From: Protea cynaroides
Lineage: Eukaryota; Streptophyta; Magnoliopsida; Proteales; Proteaceae
Length of the DNA: 64,000 nt
Reading direction: 5' to 3'
Assembly (NCBI GenBank): GCA_028583415.1
Contig: CM053276.1
Location: 123,191,166-123,255,165, forward strand
Each line of letters opens with the position of its first letter. Positions within the stretch are counted from its first letter, which is position 1. Both the position numbers and the translations under genes were made by a program. Positions 11,201 through 23,200 of the stretch are shown piece by piece. The notes below the pieces were generated by a model. That model was not told the origin of the DNA and did no database searches. It saw nothing but the letters and a program-made list of their open reading frames with translations.

Positions 11201-14200
11201 AGAGGAAGAAGAAGAAGAATAGAGCAGAGAAAAAAAAACGTTGACGCAGAGAAGAAGAAGAAGAAGAATAGTGCAAAGAAGAAGAAGACCATTGTAGAGA
11301 AGAAGAAGAAGAACAGAGCAGAAAGAAGAAGAAGAAGAAGAAGAAGAAGAAGAAGAAGAGGAGGAAGAAGAACAGAGCAAAGAAGAAGAAATGATATTAA
11401 AAAATAAAAAATAAAAATAACGTTGCGCAGAGAGGAAGATGAAGATTTAAAAAAAAATACAATAAATTTAAAGTACATACCTGATTGAACGCCGACTGCC
11501 GGAAGAGGAGTACTTCAAGGAGAAAAAAAAACCCTAATCGCCAGCAGTGAGTTCGAACAACAGAGAAACCAGAGAGTCGTTTGAAGAAAAGAGAATGAAA
11601 GACTCTCCAGTTTCTACTTTATATAGTTGATTATTCCATGTTTGGTGTACAACATATTATTGTACACCAAACCACTATAAAAGTTCCTTTTAGAATCTTA
11701 TCAACAAATATAAAAAATATTTAAACTATATATATTTGACAAAGGCATACGAACTAGGCGGCCGCCTAGGCTGTCTAGGTGCCCTAGGCGACGCCCGCCT
11801 GGGTGGTTGCCCAAACACCCTGGGCGGTTGCTTTTCAAGCTTTCACAAGGCGATTGACCGGCCAGCACTATTTTTCCACCTGAATGCCTAGGCAACGCCT
11901 TGACAACTATGACTCAAAAATTATCTATATTAATAAGTAAATAGGTGGATCTACATCACTACTAACAACAACAAAGCCTTATCAAAACTAAATGGGGTCG
12001 ACTACATGGATTTTTGTCTTCCAATCAACTTTATTCGATGTCATACTTAAAAAAAGGCCTAAGCTATGCATGTCTTTTCTCACCACTTCCCCTAGAGTCA
12101 TCTTGGGTCTGCCCCTAGCTCTTTTAGATCCTTCAATCTAAATTAAATCACTCATTTGTACTGGAGCATCTAACAGTCTCCGTTGAACATACTCATACCA
12201 TCTCAAACGACTTTCTAATAGCTTATCATGTGTTGGTGCCATAGTTGTCAAGGCGTCGCCTAGGCGCCCCTATGATGCCTTGAAAAATCGGGTGCTTTGG
12301 TCGCCTAGGCAGGCACCCTGTTAGGCCTCCAACGCCTTAGTTCGCCTTAACAACTATGATTGGTGCTACTCCAAAATCAGCACTAATACGATCATTCATT
12401 ACCTTATCCTTCATAGTTTTGCCACACATCCATCTCAACATTTTCATTTCAGCTACACTAAGTTTATCTATATGATGCTTCTTAAATGCCCAACATTCCG
12501 CACCATACATCATAGCCAGTCGAATGACTATCCTATAAAATTTTTCTTTAAGTTTTAAAGGAATAAACCGATCACACAGCACTCTAGACACACCTCTCCA
12601 CTTCATCTATACCATTTTAATCCTCTGTGAAACATCATCCTCCATATCGCCTCCTTTATTTATGATTGAAACTAAACACCTAAAATGATCACTTGTTGTA
12701 TCTCCCTTTCATCAATTTTCACCACCTCATTATCCGTCCTTGTGTGACTAAAGTTACACACCATATACTCGTTCTACTTATCTTAAAACCCTTTGATTCC
12801 AATGCTAATCTCCATAGCTCCAACCTGGTGTTAATCCCTATTTTTGTCTCATCCACTAAAGCAATTTCATTAGCAAAAAGCATGTTTTCCCTTCTAAGAA
12901 ATAAGCCTTCAATCTCAATGAGAAAACGACTAAACTAGGTTGGAAACTCAAAAATTCAAACCATACCATTGCAAAGGAAATCTGCTGGTTGAAAATTACA
13001 TGAAACATTAATTTATTCCTAGTTATTGATAGATTATATTACTAATGATGTCTTGTATAACCACATAAAATAATGGAGGTTTCTTGAGTGCTCATTTTGG
13101 TAATGCTCAACAAGCCTAATCCCAGCTATTTGCATTACCAACATTAACCAAGTTAGTTCCACTTTATCTATGGCTAAAACATTTGTTCAATCAAGCCATT
13201 AGGTTGGTTTCTTCACTTCCATGACTGCTGGCATATGGCAACTAAGGTGGGTCCCAAATTTGATAGACATGTTGCCCACACGAGCATTTATTCAGTCTTT
13301 CACACCAATGTGAATTACCCATGTGTTATTATTAAGGTTTAAAATGAGTTTGAAAAGTCCCCGAAAAAAAAAAAAAAAAAAAAGAACTCAACAAGTATCG
13401 TCGAAAAGTCAATAGACAAAGAAAGCCATATAGTTGAGATAGGAAACCAAATTTGATAGATGGCCTATTAAGTGAGTCCCAATTCTATCCAACAGAGCAT
13501 GGCAAATCACTAATCCATGCAAAATTAGCAACGTGATGAAAAGGGAAATGGCAACTAGCATGATAAAATTCTTATTCATTAAAAATAACAACCTTATAAC
13601 CCCTAAAACAAGAGAAATAAATAAAGGATTCTGGACAGGCATGTCAAGATGGTACCTCTAGACAAGCAAGGAACATTCATCCAATTAGCTGGAGAATACA
13701 TCCACTCTCCTCCCAACACTTCAGCACACGCTTCGACTCCGATGCCACTCCCTATCTCAATGTTCTTTACCTCCAGCAATTTTGCTGGGAAACTCCCTCA
13801 AAATTAACCACAAACTTCTTGAAACTTAATACCTAAAGTGAAACCCCACTGTGAAACACTACAGGAGTCCTTGAAGTTGCAGAGAGAATGCTAAAGACGT
13901 GAGGAAAGACAGGAAATATAAAAGGAGTCACTGGAGCTGCAGAGGGAACACTGGAGAGAAAGAGAGAGAGAGAGAGCAACAATTTCCTGAGTTGTAAGGA
14001 GTCAAAAGCTATTGGTGTGAACCTTACAAGCTTATCAGGTTTTTCTCATGGATCCTTACCAGTCAAATATTTGGGGAACCCACTAATCTCCTCACAGTTG
14101 GCTTAGCACCATTGTTTCCCTATCTTGATCGTCTTTGCAAGAAACCTCAGCTATGCCAGGCCAAATTCCTATCCTATGTGGGGCGCCTTTGAACTTGTTA

Positions 14201-17200
14201 AATTTGTCATGCAGAGCTCGTACCTCTACTGGAGTCTTTAGCCTGCCCCAATCTATCATCCAAAAGCTCAAATCCAGATGAGTGCTTTCTTCTTGAAGGG
14301 ACCCAATTGCAACAAGTTTTTGAACACTTGTAGCTGGGCTTCGATCTGCCTCCACAATATGAAGGGGAGATAGGGCTTAGAAGAGTTGAAGAAGTGAACA
14401 CAACCTGCTTCCTCAAGCTTATATGGAAAGTGGCCAAAAAAAAGAAGAGTATTTGGGTGAAGCGGTCGTACACCACATATCTTCAGAAAGACTCCTTTTG
14501 GACTGCTGATAGTGGGAAGGTCTCCTCCTGGGTTTGGAGGAATATGTTGAAGCACGGTAATCTAGTCAGTAATATTATCAAATCCAGGATTAATGATGGC
14601 TCCTCTACCCTACTATGGCAGGACAACTAGTACCCCCAAGGGGGCCTTCTAAATATGTATGGGGTCAAAACTGACTCTGGGCGAGATAGAAGGGCTCTAG
14701 TCACCTTTATTTTTTCCGATGGTGTGTGGCAGCCGGGAAGACTATCCTCTCATAGGTTGTATCAAGCTTGGTTAGTTCTCCATTCAATCTCCAAAAGGCT
14801 CCCAAGGCATCTTCTCGTCTGCTTCAGCCTGGGAGATTGTCAGATCTAGATCTGCCAAAATTCTGTCGTATGAAGTTATCTCATTCAATAGGCTCATTCC
14901 TTGCCACAGTTATGTTGCTTGGAGAGCAATCACCCATAGCTTCCCCTCCGAAAAATTTCCTCAACCATAGACAGCTGCACGTTCAACCCTGCTGCTGCCT
15001 TTGTTGGTCAGCTACCAAATATATCTCACTTATTCTTTGACTGCCCATTTTCTTCCTGCCGATGAAATGGAATTCTTTGCCATTATTGGCCTGTTTCGAT
15101 ACATATTCACTCTATCGAGAAAGAATGGAGATGGATCCATTTGATATTCAAAGAAAAAACTCCTTGTGACACAGTTGGGAAGGTGGCTTTCAGCGCAACC
15201 ATTTATCATATCTGGATGGAGAGAAATTTAAGATTCTGGACTTCCAAATCTAGGACCCTATCCCAAATTTGGGGATGCCATTAGCTTTGAAGTCAAGGGA
15301 ACTCTCATCCAAATTTGAAATCTTCTCCGGACACCACCAGAAATAGATTCATTGCTAATGCCTAGGACTTGCTTATCCAATTTTAGGGTGTGGGTAGGAT
15401 TTCCCATTTGTTTCTTGTGTTGTTCTTTCTGTGCCCCTATTAGGGGCCTCCTGTGAGCTCCTCCTTTTGTTTTCTCACTGGGTTCTATTAAAATTAATTC
15501 CTTATTCACCTAAAAAAAATGGAGAGGGGGAGAAAGTTCCAGGAAGGAGGAGAGCCATCCTATCAATCGATACAATCTTGATGTGCTGGTCTTGAAAATC
15601 TTTTGACTCAAAGAAAAAACAAACTTGACTGATGTCGCCACCCGCATAGTTAAGGCACCTCTTTCAATTTGAAATGAGCCATTAGACTAACAAACAATCC
15701 TATGCATGGTCCACAAGAATACTAAAGAGGGAGGTCAGCTCAACTTGATGATCAGACAACTAAAGCTTTCTTATACCCAATAGTTCAACCATCCTTCAAA
15801 GATATCCCCGTGAAGGCTTTAAAAAGAGAAAATGGAAGGTCCAATCTCTATTTCTATCAGCCCCTTCCCAATATCTCTAATCCTAATCCCCCAGTTATCT
15901 TTTCAGGAAGCCTAAAATTTCTACATTATCTTCTTGTTTTAGGCAACTTTAGGAAGTTTTCCTGTTAAAAAAAACCTTTCCTCTAGACCCCTAAAGTCCA
16001 TCACTTGTTTCACTTCAAAGTTTAAATCTCTGTTATGAAGATGAACTTCTCCCCCCCACCCCAAAAAAAAAAAAAAAAAAAAAAAAATCCATTAAGAAAC
16101 TGATAATCTCTAAATCCGTCTAAGAAACCTAGAAAGTAGAGAATTTTCACTATCCTCAACCTCCCATTAAAAAAATTATTATGGAAACCCTATGATTTCT
16201 CCATCTTCCACCCAATCAGTAACCCCCCCCCCCCACCATAAAAATAAAAATAAGAAAAGAGAGGAGAAGACAAACATACAAAAACACAACCACTCTTCTC
16301 CAGCAACAAAATCTCCACTCCCTCTCCCTTTCCCATGCCCCACCAAAGATCACCGCGACTTCTGAATACACAACAGTTGATGTGGTTTTTCCTAATAAGC
16401 CTCCACCAGAATCATTGTCTATGGTGCCGTCATGGACTGGATCCACATGCCTAGTGCCACCTTCACCTGGTTCAATTGATCCACCATCACTAGCTTATTA
16501 AACATCTCCCAACTATTGATCACCCAAGAATCCTCTCCTCCTAAATCTCCTCCCTCTCTTTCACTCAAAGGCTATCTAACCCAACGTCACAACATAACCC
16601 ACTGATCCGCCTTCACAATAATTTTCAAGTGGAAAGTTATTAACAACCTCCCTCCTCCCTCCTCCCTCCCCCAGCACCAGGTGGAAACAATCTTATGACA
16701 TGGAAATGAATTTTAAAGATGAATTTTAAAGGCAGGGGAATCTCGAATGTTACATTAAAAATTCAATATTATTCATCAGGAATGATTTATACTCAAGCAA
16801 GAGTGAGTATATGAGAAGTAAATTGATAGTTCAACCACAACAAGGTGATGAAGGAGCATCTCCAGCAATAGTTCTCTACCTTAGATTTATTGAAGCTAAC
16901 AGTTTTACTTAGATTTTACAGGTAGACCACCATACCACTGTAAATTGTGTTTTGTGACTCATGGAAGCCGATTTAAGGTTTTCGGTTCAAGTGTCATATT
17001 TATTTATCAGAGTCCAGTAATCTGGAATGCTTTTTTTTTTTTTTTTAATACTTTAAATTGTATATTTTTATTTATTTATTTTTATAGATAAGGTTTAGCT
17101 TAAGAGATCTGATATTCTAGCCCTACCTGCCTCTAAAATGGGTAGAGCCATAGAGTTACATGCCTTCTTCCATCCGAAATCTGGACTGTCAGTTGGCTCA

Positions 17201-20200
17201 AACTATGTAGTAATAAAAACATAAAAAATGGAAATTGCTATAAACAATAGTTTTCAACAACAATACAAAAGGCAGAAAGATCCCGTCTAATGTTTCCTGC
17301 ACATCTCGCTTCACCTTTAGACCCCCTTTTCCCTGCATCGTTCTCCACCTTTCATCGCCTCTTATTCCATTAATGACAACACGCATATCGCTACATCACT
17401 CTCTTTATCTTTCCTCACCCTTCTTCCCATCACCTAAGCAGCATCCAAACGTTTCAGTAACTCACTCTACTGGTCATCCCTATGCCATCATCAATTTAAA
17501 GGGATTCATAATAAACAAGAGGAATAGTAACATATATGAGTTGTCAGTATAAATTTGAAAACATGGAGAGAAGGTAGGGAGAAAAGAACAGAGGTGTGAT
17601 TTTGTGTTGGGTCACAGATGGTTGAGCAAAATGTTTTCCCATGAACCACGACATATCAAAGGACAAGCATATTGGAATAGGAAAAGAGGTGGTCATGGTC
17701 AGTTGATTAAGGAACTTAATCCAAGTGCTTATACAGGATAGGAAAAAATCAACTATGTAGCCCCCCCCCAAAAAAAAAAAAAAAAAAAAAAAAAAACCAA
17801 AGGGAGAGGTGAAGAAGTTGTAGATCAACTTCACCATTGGGAGAACTTGGTCCCCAGTGGGCCAGTAAACCTAATTGGGAAGGCAAAGATGACAGTCAAA
17901 TCTTAGAGTGGGGAAGAACGGAAGACGCCAACTACACAGATTTGGGAGCTGATTGCAAGAAAGTTATTTATAGGGATTTTCTGGTTGACATCTCGAGAAT
18001 CTGTAAAATTGATTGTAACCTTGTTCTTCACCCTCCTAATCATCTTCCAATGTCTCTTAATTTAAGGGGTAAATTAGTCATCTATCCCTCCCATCATCTC
18101 TTCCAATCGGCCCTCCCCAACTCTGCAACTCCATCACATCTCGACTCTCTTCTCATCTCATTCATCCACTATGGGTGACAACGGGAACAGAAATATTGGC
18201 GGCGTCAACAACATCAACTGCAACAGTGATGGTAAATGGCAATCTCTGCAACATCAACGATGGCGGGAGGTGGAGAGATGATTCCAGCGACCTTCTTTTC
18301 AACAGCCGTTTCAGTCTTAAGTTCACCATTCACAGGGTTCATACATTGAGGGGGAGGTTTTGGATTTCAGGTTCAAGTTTTAACGTTTTACAGTATAGGC
18401 TCTAATAGATTAAGGTTTCAAGGATTAAGGTGGCTAGAAATAATGACTGGAGATGGAGAAGACGGCAGATTTTACAGTTTTCCAAAGTAAGGTTTCACAG
18501 TACCAGAGAAGAGATCAGAGAAAAAATCAAGGGCCCGGTGGTTTTTATGGAGATTCCCGTCATATTTCTATTTTCTGGCAAGGTTTCACGATTCATGGTC
18601 TAAGATTCATGGATTGATGTAGTATTGTAGTTGCACAAGCCTGGTTAGACCAATATGAACCAATTTGGACCCAAGCTAAGCAGAACCAGGCCTAAACTTA
18701 GTTTTTGGTTCCAGTACAGGTATTTTGAGTATTTATTTAGGATTATTGTTGTAATTGTATCTTCTTTTTTTTTATAAAAATTAAGGGAGAGTGGCTGTCG
18801 ATAGGTACAGGATTTGAGTTTGTTTCAAATGTATTGCTGTTTTAGAATTTGAATAGTTCTCTTTACTCTGTTTTAGAAGTTATATATGTCAGCAATCTCC
18901 CGGCGCGAACACAGTGATCTCCGATCAGGACCAGGACCTTACATGTTGAATTCAAGAAATTTGGAAGTTGTGAGCCTAACCGTAAATCCACAACTGATTT
19001 CGAGTACTGGGTGATGGGCTGGAACAATCACAAGGGAGCTGCCTTCTGTGCGTGTGAGTTAATGTTGAGAGGAAGAAGAAGAAATTCTTCTTTAATTAAA
19101 CTTGAGGACGGGATATTCTTTATTTAAAAATCCCTGAGTTCTATAATATTTCACCCCAACACAAGTTCTGAATTTCCAGGTAGGTCCTTCCCTTCAAATT
19201 AATTTATTGTTTGCTCTGTCCCAAAAGGGTCTGTAAATTACAAAATTACCCCTGTATCTTTTGTTCGAAATTTTTTAATTTATTTTGAGAGGGTCATAGT
19301 GATAGTGACCTAAATTAGGGTTTTGAAAATTCTAGTTGCAACATGGATATTCCAGCCATAGACCCCTTTTATTTTGTTATTATTTTTTGTCTTTCATGGG
19401 TATACAGTTCACCAAGTTAAGGAAGTTAAGGATTTCACCCAATCCATGTCTCTGACAAAAACAGTGTGTAACCATAACCCTCTCCGTACCATTCCTCGAG
19501 AAGTTTAAGCAGAACCAAGTTCTGCTCACAAGTTTTCAGGAGATAAGGCCAAATTATCTTCGTAGGCTGATTTCTTTACAGACACATAATTACAATATGT
19601 ATCTTTTGAGTTAAAATTCGAAGCTGAATAGGTATCTGAAAGAGGGTTTGGACATGGTTCACATTGAAAGAGATCCAAAATGACAATTTAATTCTTTTAT
19701 AAACAAGAATTTTGGCCAAAAATAAACAATACCAGAGGAAATGAAATACACTCAGCAGGTTGTATGGTCAAACTAACCCAGCATCCCCTCCCCCCTTCCA
19801 TGCCCACCCCACACTCCCCCCCACACCCCCCCAACACACACACACACAAAAAAAAGGGGTGGGGGCTGGCTCATTGGAAAGGCACTTTTATCAGTTTGTT
19901 CAAGTCTGCTCTGATACCATGTAACAAAATAAGGAAGAAAGAGAGAATAAAAGAAGGATGGAGAGAATGGAAAAAGATCCTCTGTAGTGAGGCCAGCTGT
20001 GTAGTGAGGATCCTCCTACCCACTCAAAGTGGATCGGCATATATCCCAAGGCAGTCAAAGTGCATCGGGATATATGCTGATCCACATATAGTGGATGGGA
20101 TCCTCACTACAGCTCACTACAGGGGATCCTCACCACAGAGGATCCCAGTCCAGAGAGAACAGAGAGAGGGAGAGAAGAAGTCGATGTGTTCTCTCTCCTC

Positions 20201-23200
20201 GTACGGTTTAGCTGTTATTAAAAAAAGAAGAGTAAATTACACATATAACCCTACTTAAAGTAACCGACTCTAAAGACTAAAAACACTGGGTCGGCTACAT
20301 AGTGTAGCTGACTTAACAAAACTTAAACATGGGGAAAAGAAATCTAAACAGCACCAACTATGGTGACATCCTAAGCAGAATCTTAAACAACACCATGCAG
20401 TAATCTTAACAATTATCATGGTACCGAATAAGCACCCAGGCTGCCAGCTTTCCCTTCTGTCTTTTTTATAAATTTTCATTGGTGGATTCTTATTAAACCA
20501 TTACATTACATATGGCATATCTTCTTCCAAATATTCTCTCTTTATCAATAACACCAACGTTTCTGTGTTCCACCATCTAGTTCTTGGGCGAACAATTCTC
20601 TTTTTTTCTCTTCCATCACTTGAGAGAACTTGCAGCGTGTATTGTTGTTGTTTAATACATTGTGAATTGAAAAAAATATCCTTTGACTTTAAGATGTAGG
20701 AAGTTAGCCATAAGCATTCAGTTTTATGGTGCAAGTTGATAGAATTGTCTACGATTTGCAAACATGGATGATCAATAAATATCAATATTTGGGCCAATTT
20801 GACAGGAAGTTTTACAAGGAAGAGATGAATCATACCAAGGGACAAATAAATCTTGAAAGGAGGCTTAGAGGGCTGAGTCTCATAAAGACAATACAAGCAA
20901 TAGAGCCCACCCAGTCTACGTGATAAAGAATCTCCCATAACCATATGACCTGTGCAAATAACAGACAGTCTTATGTCAGTAAATATTGTCAGGTCAACCA
21001 TCCATGTTGAACTAATAGAAGTGCGCATGCATTAAAAAAAAAACAAAAATTCAAGCAACTAAATCCTCTGTTCGTTATTGCACAACAGAAAAGTATTCAT
21101 GCACTTCTCTGAAAATCAGTTAAATGGAAAGACCATCGTCACCATCCTAAAGATGCACATGGAAGGCCAGAATAACTGATGCAGGATTCAGGTCGGAAAA
21201 CCCTTTGGGGTTCGCTAATGGGCCCACCCAAACAATATAATACTCAAGTAGTAATTTTAGTGGCAGATTTGGTAAATAACTCAGTGTTTCACAGAGGGTG
21301 GAAATTCTGTAAATAAACAAATTCTTAAAGGGGTAATGAGTAAATGAAGAAGGAAGGAATATGAAAGAGTTAGATTTAATGGTAAGGGGCAGACTCGGAA
21401 ACAAATGTTAAGGAAAGACAAAATAGAATAACCTGGAAGAGGGGTATTTTGGCAAGTCAACTTAAAGAGAAAAGATAGGATACAAAGAAAGTAATAAGTG
21501 GGGATGACATGAGGAGGGGAGGTTGTCTTCAACCTCCAAATCAGAACAGTTGGAACACCCAGCTATGGTTTCAGGTTAGAACTCACTCCATATAGATCCG
21601 ATTGATTTGTAATTTAAGGAATTAAGTCACCAAACCAACCCTTCTTGAATACATGCAATATCCAACCTCTTAATTGTTTATAAAAATAATTAAAAATACC
21701 TGAAACTGCGTGTCAGAAGAGGAAGAACCAGGTCTAGGTTTCAGTTTGCTACCCTTGATTCCAGCAGGGCTTCGACAAGGGCTTCTGACAATAGGATGGC
21801 CAATGGGTGAATAATTCCTGCCAGGACTTCAAGGATAGGAGGAAGAGTAATGAGTGAGATCGAAGGTGATGAAGTTGAGACTGGGAAGAAGGAACTGGAG
21901 AGAAGAACAGGTGAGGGAAAGAGAACAGTTGATCAACCTGGTCACAAATAGCTTCACAGCCCCATGGTGTACTCGACTAAATTTCATTCCAATATCCAAT
22001 TGTCTAATCTCATTAAACAGTGGATACAAAGAGTATCTAAAAAGACAGAAACTAAGAGACTCCTAGCTGAGCGATAAAAGCAAAGCCTAATCTAAATAGA
22101 GTCCAACTCTATAACAACTCAAACTCCTACATGACTATCTGCTAAATAAATAAAAGCCAAATAAATAAATAAATCAAGCTAAAGCAAACTAATTCTAATG
22201 CTATAGATCGAAATGGTCCAACCAGGAGCAAGCCACTGCATCGATAACAGCCAATAATGAATTTATGAAATGGCAGTTAAAAAATAAAATTTAAGTAGAA
22301 GATATCTAACAAGGACTAAAAAATAAATAAAAATAAAAAAGGAGCCAACAAGAAAAATATCTTCTAGGCTCTGAAGCTACCAGAGGAAAGCGATGACATT
22401 AAGAAATGGATTCTAGCATACATAATCTTTCCGACCTTAGAAACCAACAGCAAATAAAATCTAGCATGTTCAGCAGATCATAATTTCTCCAACAAAGAGA
22501 ATCAGACAGAAGTTAAAAATAAGAAAATTGAAAGCGAATAATTTCTAACCCATCCTAGTATCAACATGATATATACTTAAGAAGTAAGAACAGCAATCAA
22601 TATGAACTGAAAGCACTTTTGATCCTACAAATATGACACTATGAGAGACAAATGCCTAGAAAATGTGGCCACTGCTTTCTCATCTAATCTATCTATCATG
22701 AAAAACCCCACCAAAATAATAACAGAAGTCAAATTCAGATGAAAATACTTCATAGTCTGTTGACTGCACAGCAATAGACTCCATTTAACTTAGGTTAATC
22801 TAAGCCAGAGGCAGACCTACGTCAAGGTAACCCTTCACTTCTTTGAAACACTTTGGTATTGCTTCTGGATCAGAAGGAAAATAATGAATCAGAGCACATG
22901 GAGCAATCTCGTTATTTTTCTGAAAGTGTCAAACAAAATCAAAGAATGAATAAGGAGTTCTTTAGCACTCACATAAGACATGTTTTAGGGGGTTCAGGGG
23001 GACCCTAATTAAAGGAACGTCAACTGAAATAGGCTGAATAACAAACTCAATTGCGTAAATTGCCACTGGATTCGCTTCATGAGGATAGAATACTGGCTTG
23101 AATTGTTTAGCAAAGTTAAAATCCCTAGCATCATATTCATTAAAAATATCAATATCAGTCTTGTTTATAAAGACTCCACAATGTCTATGTAATCATTTCA

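Larger units (their letters stand above)
10073..11911. mobile_element. 1.84 kb hAT-like element, CATAGTTGTC family
   Basis: The left end is CATAGCTGTCAAGGCG (10073) and the right end is CGCCTTGACAACTATG (11911). The flanks are ACTCAAAG (10057-10064, followed by an extra related TTTCAAAG) and ACTCAAAA (11912-11919). The duplicated neighbour at 9678-9777 shows the uninterrupted target. Both terminal 80-160 bp blocks are CCTAGG/GGCG-rich like the short MITEs. The core contains a roughly 50-bp tandem repeat ending in CATTCGGACTTG (about 10619-10740), long A and GAA tracts (10480-11450) and a promoter-like block (11480-11690). No transposase. It lies in intron 3 of the SNAPC1-like gene. Confidence 0.78.

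Noticed and set aside
10474..11478. Several minus-strand Phe/Ser/Leu-rich frames and a plus-strand Arg/Lys-rich frame
   Set aside because: Composition artefacts of A and GAA tracts in the hAT-like element; no domain and no conserved start.
12240..12358. Possible CRISPR-like or hairpin regulatory array from repeated CGCCTAGGCG words
   Set aside because: The repeats belong to dispersed MITEs with target duplications; there is no regular spacer array and this is a plant nuclear sequence.
17837..18178. 113-codon plus-strand frame in SNAPC1-like intron 3
   Set aside because: No recognisable domain, no splice context and no flanking exons; likely chance.
19900..20480. Full LTR retrotransposon on the minus strand starting at the GCTCTGATACCA word
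   Set aside because: No second LTR, target duplication or internal coding region could be found; only the primer-site-like word is supported.
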